Notes: a model not told the origin generated them from the sequence alone. Counted from the first letter of the stretch, positions 34,534 through 45,751 are shown. The stretch: 64,000 nt of DNA from Talinum fruticosum (GCA_021018815.1 JAITYX010000026.1:2666001-2730000), one strand, 5' to 3'. Numbers and translations: made by a program.

Positions 34534-36413
34534 TCCCCCTTTCTTTCGGACGATCCAAGAACCGAGCCAAGCCTTCGAGAGACAACGGAGTCCAGGTGCC
34601 GTGTACCGGGAAATTCCACGTTCGTAATACTCGCGTTTCACTTCGAGTGCAACCGGACAAAGAGTTGAAGACCTCAAGACGACGTTAGATACTGCACTTC
34701 ATGATCACAAGCGTCAAAGTGTTGCGTTTTGGCTCCAAGACAGTCCACCGAGACTATGAGCACACATCTCGTACCAAAAATAAGTGGAACGCTATATTTT
34801 ACCAAAAATAGAAACATGTTAACAATGGAAACTTCCCAAAAATGAAAATTTTTCATTTTTGAAAAGCTCGCCATGATCTGGCGCTCGCCATCCCATAATA
34901 TTAGGTGGAATGCTATTATTTGCCCCGAAGACTGCTTTGAAAGCCTCGCTAAGGCAAGAAACCCTAGACAACCTCTTGTGGCCGGTGCCGTAAATCGGGT
35001 CTTATCCCTTCTTTATCCCGGCTCTATCCGATTCAATCTCAAGATATTCTCGCCCGGCTTTGTACCCTATTCCGGATGGTCGGCCGAGCTAACCCCGGGT
35101 TACTTCCTTGACCTAATATCTCCCTATAAATAGAGAGCCATGGCTCTCATTCCCACACGGCTTCCTTCCTTAGCATCACGCTCATAAAACTCGCCTAAGA
35201 GCTACCGAATACTCTCTTTCGTATTCTAATCTCTTAGTCCCTTTTCAACTTATTCCTTCTTTACTTCCATCATACTCCATTCATCCGATCCCTAAACTCC
35301 ATGAGTCACACATATGCCTACCTACCTACACCAAAAACTTGCAAAAGCCCCTCTCATTCGCCACCTTCGCATCAAGAGGTCAAGATCCGAGATCTAGATC
35401 TCGCAGTGGGACAACCCGAGGCTACAAATCCAGTTTTCACAACGGTTTATTTTATTTTATGCTTTCTTTATTTCTTTCCGTATTGTGGACAAACGATGTA
35501 TTGCTTTTAATTCCTCCCCACCCGATTTAAATCTTTTAGTTTTCCGCTTTCTTTTCTTTTTGTTTTGCTTTCTTTTTCCGCTTTCTTTATTTCTACCGTT
35601 ATCGCTTTCGTTAGTTATGTCTTGGTTGCTTTAATTCTTTTTCGCTTGTTGTGTGTGCTTGAGTTATGTACATTATTCTAATTCACTACTCGAAGTAATA
35701 ATTGTTGTCATAGGATGGGCGGAACGGAAGGATTTATCCTTACGTTCGTATCCTCGACCCGAATCCAATTCTCGATTCAAAGACCGATGGAGTCATTTTT
35801 AGCCTTTTTGGTCTTAGTTTCCCATACTAAGATCGAGAGAGAAAATTTTACTTTTATGTTTTTGTTAGTGTTTTTCTCTTAAAAACTAACCGACGACCCT
35901 CTTCTTGCTTATTTCTATTCAAATATGCTTTCCAGCTATTTTTGATCGAATAGTGAAAAACGAGATCCGGATCCGCCCACCCGGGACAGAGGCCGAGGCT
36001 GATCTCATCAGCCGTGAACTCCGGCCGGCATCGGCCACCACTAGGTGCGGGCTACCGCCCGCATCGTGTGGTGAGTAGGCGAGCTCGGGTCAAAACCGGT
36101 GTTTTCACACCGGTTTGGCCTTTGGCCCTAGAGCCTCACTGCAGAAACATAAACCCTAATTCCTATTTTTCAGTTAAGAGATAATATCCTAGGACTTCTC
36201 AAAATAATTACTAAAATTAAATAATTAATAAAACCGCCATTCAAACTTTACTTAATTCGTTTTAAATCAAATTTAATAAAATTCAAAAATCTTAATAAAA
36301 GGTTCATCCCCACATTTCAAAATCGACTTTCTAAAACCATAATCAATCTTTAAAAAAGAGACCCGACACAAATGGGGAAGCTCGGTAGGCCCGGGCCGGC
36401 CGTGGTTCCTACA
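34534..36413 (+). repeat. gypsy 3' LTR remnant, G2
   Basis: About 1880 bases of gypsy LTR, starting at the position matching 21508 of the 5' LTR, so the first 184 bases are missing. TATAAATAGAGAGCC survives at 35125. It ends cgtggttcctaca, followed by the resumed integrase of copia 1. Confidence 0.87.
36093..36116. other. conserved LTR hairpin, G2 3' LTR
   Basis: aaaccggtgt - tttc - acaccggttt is a perfect 10-base stem with a 4-base loop. It is the best-kept of the three copies (see 8436 and 23094). Confidence 0.65.
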
Positions 36414-36860
36414 TATGCTAGATAAGATGAAGGTATATTTACGGGTTACTCATTTCATAGTAAATCTTATCGAATTTTTAACAAAAGGACTAAGAATGTA
36501 AAAGAAAGTATCCACGTTGTCTTTGATGAGATTGATCTTGGCAAGATAAGTGAATCCACCTGTTCGGATCTCAAGCTTCATAGAGATGAAGATGGCATAT
36601 CGAAGCTAAGCTCGTAAAGAGTCAAAATACAAGAACTGAGGCAACTCGGAATGAGCCAACTCAAAATAATGTGACTCGGAATGAACAAAATCCAAAGCCA
36701 TCGTAGAATGTTAAAGAACAAGCCAATGCAAAAGCTCGACAGGAGCAACCAACCGAAGATCATCTTGTTCAACCAACAAACTTGGTAAATCAGCGGATAG
36801 GTAGAGCTTTCAAATATGCATCTAGTCACCCACCCGAGAACATATTCTCCGATATCAACG
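36414..36860 (+). pseudogene. copia 1 integrase, resumed C-terminal part
   Basis: Directly after the gypsy LTR end the bases give DEGIFTGYSFHSKSYRIFNKRT and VKESIHVVFDEIDLGK. This continues the integrase cut at 21323. The linker to RT is Ser/Glu/Gln-rich, with FKYASSHPPENIFSD near 36810-36850. Confidence 0.82.
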
Positions 36861-37700
36861 AGTGGGGTAAGAACTCATTCTTCTTTGCAAAATCTGTGTG
36901 CATTTTCTCGCATTCATATCGTTAATAGAACCTAAAAATGCACTAGAGCTGAACCTGAATGGGTAAAGGCCATGCAAAAGAGCTGAATCAATTTGAAAGA
37001 AACCAAGTTTACACTCCGACCAAATGACCTTCTAACCATCCAGGAATAGGAACCAAATAGGTTTTTAAGAACAAACTAGATGAGGAAGGGTTGGTAGTGA
37101 GAAATAAGGCGGATTAGTTGCTCAGGGGTATAACTAAGAAGAGGGAATTGATTGTGGGGAAACCTTTGCACCAGGTGCTAGGATTGAGGCAATCGGAATT
37201 CTCTTAGCATTTGCATCTAACATAAACATCAAGCTTTATCAAATGGATGTCAAATGTGCATTTCTTAATGCTTATATTCAAGAAGAATTTTATGTTAAGA
37301 AACCCCGGATTTGAAAACTCGAATTTCTAAATCATTTTCCAAATTATAAAAGGCTTTAGATGATCTTAAATAAGCTCCTACAGACTTTGTATGAAATACT
37401 AAGCAGTTTCTTGGTTAAAAATGATTTGAAAAGAGGTCAGATTGACAAAACTCTTTTCACAAAAACCAAGGGGAATGATTTTCTTATCATTCGGATATAT
37501 GTTGATGATATTATCTTTGGAGCTACTTATGAAACTCTATGTCAAGCGTTTTCCGGGTTAATAAGACAGGAGTTCCAAATGAGCATGATGGGAGAACTCA
37601 ATTTCTTCCTTGTCTCGCAAATCAAACAAAATAAGGATGGCATCTATGTCCATCAATCTAAGTACACCAAGGAGCCGTTGAAGAAATACAAGCTATAAGA
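36861..37700 (+). pseudogene. copia 1 reverse transcriptase
   Basis: Early RT blocks ([29 protein letters not shown] bases near 36930-37110, YQMDVKCAFLN near 37236) carry stops and small indels. The later half is open at 37360-37698 (112 codons) with the active site YVDD at residues 47-50, then MSMMGELNFFLVSQIKQ and YVHQSKYTKE. A stop separates it from the next frame. Confidence 0.82.
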
Positions 37701-38425
37701 TGTGAAGCATGCAGTAACACCTATGAGTAGCCATCCGAAACTCGACTCATATGAGAAAGGTAAAGCTATAGATCAGAAACTCTACAAAGGTATGATTGGA
37801 ACTCTACTTTATCTCACATCTAGTAGGCCAAATATCATGTTTAGTGTTTGCTTTTATGCAAGATTTGAAGCTAATCCTAAGGAATCACTTCTCACTACGG
37901 TGAAGAGAATCCTTAGATATCTTGCAAGGACTCGGAATCTTGGCCTATGGTTTTCAAAGAACTCATAACTCTCTCTCACTGGATACTCGGATGCTGACTA
38001 TGCTGGATACAAGGTTGATAGAAAGAGCACATCAAAAGCATGCCAATTTATGGGTCAATCACTCATCTCCCGGCACTCAAAGAAGCGTAACTCGGTTGTT
38101 CTATCAACTGCCGAGGTTGAGTACATTGCAGCTGGAGCTTGCTATGCTCGGATTCTCTAGATCAAGCAACACTTGAAAGATCTTGGATTATCATTCACAT
38201 CGATTCCAATCAACTGCGACATCAAAGTGCACTCAAGCATCACTAAGAATCCAGTTCATCACTCAAAGACAAAGCATATTGAGGTCGGTATCATTTTCTA
38301 AGAGATCATTCTGAGAAAGGTGATATTGAACTTGAGTTTATTCCTATGAAATTTCAATTAGCTAATATTTTCACTAAGCCTCTTAGTAAAGATCGGTTTT
38401 GCTTTATTACAAATAAACTTGGCAT
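37701..38425 (+). pseudogene. copia 1 RNase H and pol end
   Basis: The open connector 37702-37968 (AVTPMSSHPKLDSYEKGK, MIGTLLYLTSSRPNIMFSV, RILRYLARTRNLGLWF) leads to GYSDADYAGYKVDRKSTS bases at 37981-38030, then RHSKKRNSVVLSTAEVEYIAAG near 38075-38130. The end block FTKPLSKDRF lies near 38370-38400. One stop at 37966 and later indels break it. It is among the best-kept RNaseH copies here. Confidence 0.83.
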
Positions 38426-38831
38426 GATTAATGCATGATTATGGGATTAATTGCAAGAATTATTCTTTCATGATTAAGTATTATATGCCTTGAGTAGATA
38501 ACAAATGGATTAGTTGACTTAAAATGAGGCTGAGCTATGAGTTAAAAATTTTCCGAGTATTCCGAGTCGCTCGGACACCTTACTAAATCAAACTTAGATT
38601 ATGAGCAAAATAGACATCAAAATTTTGAGGTCATCTCCGGATAAATGAAGAATCTCATATGTTTTCGAAAACTCTTTCTTCTCTCTCTCTGTCACGTGAA
38701 CAATCGGTAGAAACTAGCCATAGGAAGAAAGTTCTTGGAGAAACTAGCTCATTCTTGTGTTGAGAGACTCAACGGTCCGATAACCGTTGCTTGGTAATTG
38801 AGTCGAAAGTCGGTTGGAAGCCTTTTCTCGT
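38426..38831 (+). other. copia 1 spacer before the extra ORF
   Basis: Non-coding, matching 30391-30809 of copia 2 block for block (tctctctctctgtcacgtg at 38682, a caatcggt.gaaactagcc block). No gene. Confidence 0.55.
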
Positions 38832-38840
38832 TATAAATAG
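38832..38840 (+). promoter_or_regulatory. TATA box of the extra ORF, copia 1
   Basis: TATAAATAG, 188 bases before the ATG at 39028, followed by a leader rich in CT repeats (38935-39005, ctctctttctctctctct). The longer leader than in copia 2 comes from CT-repeat growth. Confidence 0.6.
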
Positions 38841-39027
38841 CACCGCTTCACTTTCTTTTCTCTATTTTACCTACTTATTGCTTGCTTTCTTGATCTCTTT
38901 GCTCTCAAAGTTCACTCACTCGCACTCTCTCTCCGATTCTCAATATTCTCTATTCTCTACTATCTCTCTCTTTCTCTCTCTCTTTCTCTCTCTCTCGCTT
39001 CTTTCAAACAATCTCTACTCTCTAACC

Positions 39028-39222
39028 ATGCCTAAGAGAGGAGCTGCTCTGGAAGGGGGTTCGGCCACCAAGAAGGCCGGAACCAAATCCACTCAATCTA
39101 AAGTTGCACCAAGAAAAGGCAAAGAACCCGCCTCGGAAGATCCCCAACACTTGGTCGCCCAACACTTCATTCCGGAAGACAAGTTCTTTCCTAAGAACCT
39201 ACCTCAAAAGACAACTGTGTCA
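39028..39222 (+). pseudogene. copia 1 extra ORF, N-terminal stub
   Basis: MPKRGAALEGGSATKKAG begins a basic, Ser/Lys/Pro-rich N-terminus, then QHFIPEDKFFPKNLPQKTTVSWL. After VSW the frame runs into the middle of an LTR (LFVSKIRKLEL is LTR-coded), so only about 65 codons remain. The rest was removed by a deletion ending at about 39222. Confidence 0.72.
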
Positions 39223-39703
39223 TGGTTGTTTGTTTCTAAAATTAGAAAACTTGAACTTTGAGTCTAACAGCTTGTTTCCACCGTAGATTTCAATCACCAC
39301 CGGAGGGTTAGACTACTTTTGGAGCCAAGAACTATTACACAACATTCACATCTCAACGGATCTAAGTCACTTAGACTAGCCAGTTACAATGGTTATTGAA
39401 ACTCACCGAGTCGAGAACAAGTCTCAATGGTCATTCTTCCTTGGTGCTTATAAATAGAAGCCACTCCACAAGACTTGAAGATTTGCTTGGAACTGAACAC
39501 ATTCTACTCTTACTCAATCTTCTAGCTTTTACAACTCCAAATCTGTAATCTCTTAATTTCGAGTTGTAATGAAAATCTTGTAATCACTTATACTCTTTAC
39601 TTTCTTTCTAAGTCCCTTCATCGACTTGTAATGGATAACTCCACTCAGTTGTCCCTAACTATAAGGGTTATCTCAGTCAGGAAGTACTAGATCGGATAAG
39701 GGA
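39223..39703 (+). repeat. partial copia LTR, middle part (copia 1)
   Basis: This starts at the gtttgtttctaaaattagaaaacttga block, which is mid-LTR in other copies (17600, 33740), and runs to agtactagatcggataaggga. Both LTR ends are missing. TATAAATAGAAGCC lies at 39449. It meets a reversed LTR at 39704. Confidence 0.78.
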
Positions 39704-40946
39704 CAATGCTAATCCAATCACCAAGTCAAGTCTACTATTTTGAATCCACAAAATACAAGGATCGGCTCTTTATAGAATTGCTCCCTTAGACAATTCACTT
39801 ACAAGTTTTTCCTAGACTCACAAGTTCCCTTATCTAATCTAATACTTCTTGACTTAGGTAACCTTTACAGCTAGGTACAACTGAGCTAAGTTACCCCTTA
39901 CGACTTAGTCGAGGGACTTAACGGAAAATTGAAAATGTAGAAGTGATTACAAGAATTTCTCTGTACAACTCGGAAAGTATAAACTTAAGAATCGGAGTTA
40001 TAAGTCGAAGATTGAGTAAGTATGGACTAAGTGTTTTGCAATGTGCTCATCCATCTTCAAGTCTTGTAGAGAGGCTTCTATTTACACACGACGAGGTAGA
40101 GTAGCCGTTGAGGCTTGTTCCGGACTTGTGAGCTTCAATAGGTGTTGTAACAGCTAGTCCGAGTCACTCGAAAAGAAGTCGTTCCAATGTGAAAGTTATG
40201 TGGTGGTCCTTGGCTCAAAAGTAGTCCATCCCACTGGGTGTGATATAAATCTGGGGTGTAAATAACCATAAGACTCAAAGGTGAAGTTTATCGGATTCGG
40301 AAACAAACAACCCTAACACGAGTGTCCGAGCCTTGTCCGAAATGTTGATTTTACTGTCCGCTTGTGTTTAACGGCTAGAAACTAGTTGTTTTTTCTTTTT
40401 GAAATAAGATTAAATACTTTAATCAACCTAAAAAGAAAATTAAAGTGGTACTCAAAGTATAAAAATACTTTGGTCCAAGATTAGGCAAAGATAATATTTA
40501 ATTCAAAGTAACTAAGTACTTAATTATCTTCGACTCTAAATAAATGGAATTTCTACGTCTAATATTCATTAGGTTCAAATTCCATCTTGAGATAAACCTT
40601 TAAATGATCAAGCTAATAAGAATGAATAATTAGAATGCATAAACTTGATTAAGTAAATAATTTCATTCAATAAACTGACTAGGAAATAAGAATTAACATT
40701 GTAATTCATTTTCGGTTTGAACACTAAGTCAATACTCGGAATATGAAGTGTTTGTGAAGTTATTTACTTATGCCATTGTTCTAAGATGTGTCCGAGTGGG
40801 TCGAAGCACGGTTAAATGCGTTATACTCAATAGATGATTTCCGAGTGGGTCACACGGAATTGAAAACTTAAAGATGAGCTTCTTAAATGCTTAGAATGAC
40901 TTAAAATCAAAACCATAGAGAGATAGAAAGCTATACCGAGTCTTTA
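39704..40946 (-). repeat. copia D 3' LTR, reversed
   Basis: Minus-strand LTR whose 5' end (TTAAAGACTCGGT) is at 40946. Its 3' end is cut at 39704, inside the ggatttgacttggtgattgg block. A PPT (minus-strand AAAAAAGGGGAGAT) lies at 40947-40960, just before its start, so it is the 3' LTR of D. Confidence 0.8.
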
Positions 40947-41199
40947 ATCTCCCCTTTTTTATGAAAGTCATTCCATACATAAGATAGAAGCTAATCAGTT
41001 GAGAAGGTTATGTTTTCATTGTATATTGATTAGAGCAAAAAGAATATTAAACAACTCGACTTAAATCATATACAACTCGGAGTAAGCTTCATGAGGTTAA
41101 TAAAGCATACTTCATCGAATTATGAGCGATGATAAAATATATCGAGTAAATAAGAGAGATAGCTCATGTATGCTAAGAAATAAGAAAACTTCATTAAAG

Positions 41200-42958
41200 G
41201 TTAAAGAATATTACGCAAAGAAAAAAAACTTAAACAAAGAAAGAACTCCCCTAAACCAAACATCTCTATCATTTCTATCTTTTCTCCCCCCCATGCATTT
41301 CATCAAACTTAAAAAAATAGGGAGGGCTGAACAATAAAGTACAAAGATGTTGGACAGAAAAAACATTTTGAAATCAAGAGGGAGGAGGAGTAGTTCTAGT
41401 AGAAGTAGAAGAGCGAGGTCCACGTCCGCTCCCGTAGCCCTGCGTAAAGGCAGCTGGGCGAGGCGGTAAGAGCAGATGGTAGATCAAGAATATAAACTAT
41501 CCTCCCGAGAGACAGAGGTAGTTCATCATCTAGTTCTTCTTCTTCCGGGCCCTCGGCTACTACAGGTGGAGGTTGTTGAACCGATGAGGGGCCTTAGACG
41601 CGCTTGCATCGCCGGCCTCTTCGAAGGCGGATCGAGCATGATCCGAGGAGATCACCTCGGGTTCTTTCTCGGCTTGACCATCGATTGGGACTGCTCCAGT
41701 TTTTTTTCTCCTTCTCCTTCGCTTTTCCCTCTTTTTCCTTCTTCTTCTTCTTCGCTTCTTCGACTCAAAATCGGAAGAACTTGAGGACTCTGAAGGTTGT
41801 GCTTCTTCAAAGGGTTCCAAGTCCTCAGCGGCTTTGGATCATCTCTATTAGAGGCGGCGAATCTTATCTTGTTGGTGCTTGAGCTCAAGAATTAAGGCTT
41901 GACTCGATCAATTTGAGTTTGAGTCGTGCTCTGGACCGAGTTAGAATCGGCATGAAAGCCTGGAAGGCTGCCGAGCTGCTTGCAGCTCTTTTGCTAGGGC
42001 AAAAATTGAGTTGCCACCGTCCGAAGGAGTTTAATAGAAGGCGCATGCTAAGAAAACAAAGGTCCGAGCAATGAGAAGAGGAATGTCATAATCTTTCCGA
42101 GTTTGAGATGGAGGAGGAGGAGGAGCAAGTTCGAAGTGTGAGCCTAAACACCGGCTTGTATTTCCTAGTATCCTAGGCCAATGAGTTCACCAATACTGAA
42201 GCAGACGGTAGGCTCCCAAAATTTGTTGGGATCGGAAGGGAGATCTACCTCGAATTGAGTGAAAATAGCTGAAAGAAGAGCTCCAAAAGGATAAGGAGGC
42301 TTCTTCCGGTCGGAAGGAATAGAAGCAATCTGTTCTAGAATGAAAGGGAGAGATCAACCTCATACCCTTTAAGGATATCGAAGAGAACCTTAAGAACTTT
42401 GTTGTTAGGGTTCTCTTTGGATGGATAGTAGGAAAAGAAAGTTCATATCAAAATGAAGTAGAAAAGTCTTACTTGAGATGTCATTTGAGTCACAAAAAGT
42501 TTTTTTAGACTAAGGGATCTCTTTTGAGTATTTATCAAAGAAGTCATTAGCGACTTCATTGAAGGGAATAGGATTGGAATTGAGATAAAGACACTTTACA
42601 TCGAAAACCCTGTGAAGTAGAGCAAGATTGATATGAATAACTTTGCCTTGGACAATACCAGAGATCACGTTATCTCTTGCTATCATATGAGAATAGAATC
42701 CAGTGATGAGTTTTGGGTAGATGTATTCCCGGAAACACAAGTACTTAAAAGTACATGTTTTGAGGGTGAATTTGATCCAAGAAAATGAAGTTTTGGGAAA
42801 AAATTAGTCATCAATAAAAAGTCGTTGAGCCACCATGAGTTTTGGATAATCTAAGGTAGGGGATTTTCCCTTGACTTAGGGATTCTCGGAGCAAGTTGTA
42901 TTGGTTCCGGCCTTCTTTGTGGCCGAACCTCCTTTATCGTTGAACCTCTTTTAGACAT
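41200..42958 (-). pseudogene. copia D extra ORF after pol
   Basis: The ATG at 42958 opens MSKRGSTIKEV. The central part is open at 42740-42510: YPKLITGFYSHMIARDNV, VQGKVIHINLALLHRVFDVK, NPIPFNEVANDFF. It gives the clearest view of the domain, which resembles the putative plant transposon protein family (PF20167-like). VLFDILKGYEVDL and a Glu/Lys/Arg-rich low-complexity tail (41820-41560) follow, as in copia 2. Several stops. Distance from the TATA box at 43122-43129 to the ATG is about 164 bases. Function unknown. Confidence 0.68.
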
Positions 42959-43121
42959 AGTGAAAACGAGACTATGAGAGGTTAAGAGTAAGAGAGTGAA
43001 GAGAGCATATGAATGAAAGAGAGAGAGAGAGTTGAGTACGAGAGTGTTTGAGTATAAGAGCAAAGAGAGCAACAGATGAGAGAAATAAATAGCAAAGTGA
43101 ACGAAAGAAAATGAAGCGGTG

Positions 43122-43129
43122 TATTTATA
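43122..43129 (-). promoter_or_regulatory. TATA box of the extra ORF, copia D
   Basis: Minus-strand TATAAATA, then a leader with CT repeats (gagagagagagag on the plus strand at 43020-43033) and the ATG at 42958. Third copy of the arrangement in copia 1 and 2. Confidence 0.58.
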
Positions 43130-43500
43130 GAACAAACGTTTTCATTGAACGAACGCCTTTCGACTCAGCCCTCCAAGCAACGGTTAGCAGACCGTTGAGT
43201 GTTCCAAAGTATAACAACAAGCTGCAAAACTACTTTCCAATAACGAGCTACGTTTTTAGACTGTTCATGTTCCGAGAGAGAAAAGAGATTTTTAAAAACA
43301 TTTACGAGATTCTCCATTGATCTAGAGATGATCCCAGAATTTTGATGTCCATTTTTCTAATATACTTAGTCTAACTTAGTAAGATGTCCGAGTGACTCGA
43401 GAACTCACTCAAAAATTAATAACTCATAACTCAATCTCATTCAAATTCAACCGATAAAGAAGAACTAATGTTCACTAATAGCTAATTGAAATTTGGTAGG
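43130..43500. other. copia D spacer between pol and extra ORF
   Basis: Reversed counterpart of 30391-30809. The caacggttagcagaccgttg block (43178) and the ctagagatgat block (43321) identify it. No coding frame. Confidence 0.5.
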
Positions 43501-43990
43501 AATAAACTCAAGTTCAATATCACCTTTCTCATAATGGTCTCTCAAAAATGATACCTTACTCAATGTATTTCATTTTTGAGTGCTGAACTGGATTCTTCGT
43601 GATGCTGATTGCACTTTTTGATTGGGATTGATGTGAATAATAGCCCAAGATCCTTCAACTATTGCTTGATCTAGAGAATCCGAGAACGGCAAGCTCCGGT
43701 TGCTATGTACTTAGCCTTAGCAGTTGATAGATCAATTAAGTTTTGCTTCTTTGAATGCTAGGAGATGAGTGATTGACCAGAAATTGGCATGCTCTTGATG
43801 CAATCTTTCTATCAACTTTGTATCCGACATAGTCAATATCCGAGTATCCTGTGAGGGTCATATCCGAGTCTTTCAAATACCGGAGACCAAGTGTTCGAGT
43901 CCCTACAAGATATCGAAAAATTCTCTTCATTGCGGTGAGATGTGATTCCTTAGGATTAGCTTAAAATCTTGCACAAAAACAGACACTAAA
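43501..43990 (-). pseudogene. copia D RNase H and pol end
   Basis: Minus-strand RNaseH remnant. Open over 43930-43736: RIFRYLVGTRTLGLRYLKDSD, then LTGYSDIDYVGYKVDRK with the Asp pair. STAKAKYIATGA and the end region follow with indels and stops. Confidence 0.78.
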
Positions 43991-44900
43991 CATGATATCC
44001 GACCTACTAGATGTAAGATAAAGTAGAGATCCAATCATACCTCTATAGAGTTCCCGATCTACAACTTTACCTTTCTCATCCGAGTCCAGTTTTGTACTTG
44101 CTACTCATGGGTGTTGTTGCATGTTTCACATGTTCTAGTTTGTACTTCTTCAATAACTCCTTGGTGTAGTTTGATTGATGATCATAAATGTCATCCTTTT
44201 CTTGCTTGATTTGCAATCCAAGGAAGAAATTGAGTTCTCCCATCATGCTAAATTGGAATTCCTGTCCCATTAACTCATAAAACTCTTGGCATAACGTTTC
44301 ATTAGTAGTTCTAAATATAATGTCATCAACATAAATCCGAATGATAAGAAAATCGTTGCCCTTAGTTTTTGTAAAAAGAGTTTTGTCGATAAGACCTCTT
44401 TTGAAGTCATTTTCAATCAAGAAACTGCTTAGTCTTTCATACTAAGCTCTTGGAGCTTATTTCAGACCGTACAAAGCTTTTTGTAGTTTGAAAACATGAT
44501 TTGAAAAATTCAGAGTTTTCAAATCTAGGAAGTTACTCAACATAAACTTCTTCTTGAATATAACCATTGAGAAATGCACACTTAACATCCATTTGATAAA
44601 GCTTAATGTTCATGCTAGATGCAAATGCTAAGACAATTCGATTGCCTCAATCCTAGCAACAGGTGCAAAGGTTTCCCCACAATCAATTCCCTCTTCTTGG
44701 TTATATCCATGAACAACTAATCTAGCCTTATTTCTAACCACCAATCCTCCCTCATCCAGTTTGTTCTTGAAAACCCATTTGGGTCCTATTACTAGGTGGT
44801 CGGAAGGTCGTTTGGTTAGAGTCTAGACTTGGTTTCTTTTAAATTGAGTTAATTCTTCTTGCATGGCCTCTACCCATTCAGTTTCAAGTAGGGCTTCTAG
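43991..44900 (-). pseudogene. copia D reverse transcriptase
   Basis: Minus-strand RT. It begins near 44900 with EPKNVLEALLETEWVEAMQEEL, then [28 protein letters not shown] near 44770-44680 and YQMDVKCAFLNG near 44590. The open frame 44420-44076 holds the active site YVDD at residues 30-33, MMGELNFFLGLQIKQEKDD and the KELLKKYKLE block. A stop and small shifts separate the parts. Confidence 0.83.
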
Positions 44901-45745
44901 TACATTTTTAGGTTCAATTAATGAAATAAATGCTGAAAATGCACATAGATTTTGCAAAGAAGAACAAGTTCTTACCCCACTATTGATATTAGAAAGAATA
45001 TTCTCATGTAGGTTACTAGATGCATATCCGGAAGCTTTACATGTCCTCCGATTTAGCAAGTTTTTGGTTGAATGGTCCGATCTTCGATTGGTTACTCTTA
45101 TCGAACTTCGCATTAGCTTGTCTTTCAGCGATCCGAGGTGGCTCTTGAACTGGCCCATTCCGAGTCACCTCATTCTAAGTTGACTTATTTTAAGTTGCCT
45201 TAGTTCCTTTGTTTTTGGTTCATTCCGAGCTCGGCTTCAATTATATCATCTTCATCTCGGTTGAGCTTGAGATCCGAGAAAGTGGATTCACTTGTCCTGC
45301 AATGATCAATCTCATCAAAGACAACCTAGATACTTTCTTCCACTTTGTTAGTTCTCTTGTTAAACATTCTATAAGCTTTACTATGAGATGAGTAACCTAT
45401 AAATATACCTTCACATGACCATGCATCAAAACTTAGTCACATGTTTCTTACCACTCGTTATGCACATAGCATTTACATCCGAATGGTTTAAAGTAGGAGA
45501 TGTTGGACTTCTTTCCCTTGTATAGCTCTTATGGTGTCTTCTTTAGAATGCGTCCGATGACGCATCTGTTGAAGTACATAATTTGTTGTGTTGATTGCCT
45601 CGGCCCGGAAATAGTGACGTACATCATTTTCAATCATCATTGTCCTTCCTATTTCTTCAAAAATTTATTCTTTCTCTCTACTACTCTATTCCGTAAAGGA
45701 GTTCTTGGTGCTGAGAAGTTATGGGAGATACCATTCTTATCGAGA
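44901..45745 (-). pseudogene. copia D integrase, C-terminal half
   Basis: Minus strand. From 45745 it reads EEIGRTMMIENDVRHYF, the cysteine-containing alpha block NRCVIGRILKKTP.ELYKGKKSNISYFKPFGCKC, and GIFIGYSSHSKAYRMFN, then ESIWVVFDEIDHC. The linker to RT follows. The zinc-binding part and the first two catalytic Asp are missing. Confidence 0.78.
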
Positions 45746-45751
45746 GAAGTA

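Larger units (their letters stand above)
21324..36413 (+). mobile_element. gypsy element G2 nested in copia 1
   Basis: This gypsy element has a 5' LTR, primer site, leader with tandem repeats and start of gag. It is then interrupted by copia 2 and ends in a 3' LTR remnant. It sits in the integrase of copia 1: the copia reading stops at aagtttgatgt and resumes with tatgctagataag. Uninterrupted copies at 10391 and 28378 read tttgatgct. The flanking pentamers gatgt (21319-21323) and tatgc (36414-36418) are then two decayed copies of gatgc, a 5-base target duplication. The gypsy pol is wholly missing, so a large deletion accompanied or followed the copia 2 insertion. Confidence 0.85.

Noticed and set aside
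39028..39261. Small host gene encoding a basic protein
   Set aside because: The same start MPKRG/MSKRG occurs in copia 2 and D after RNaseH, and the 3' end of the frame is LTR sequence.
41560..41820. Arg/Lys-rich minus-strand frame as a separate nuclear protein
   Set aside because: It falls at the low-complexity tail of the copia D extra ORF, where the true frame cannot be fixed by eye.
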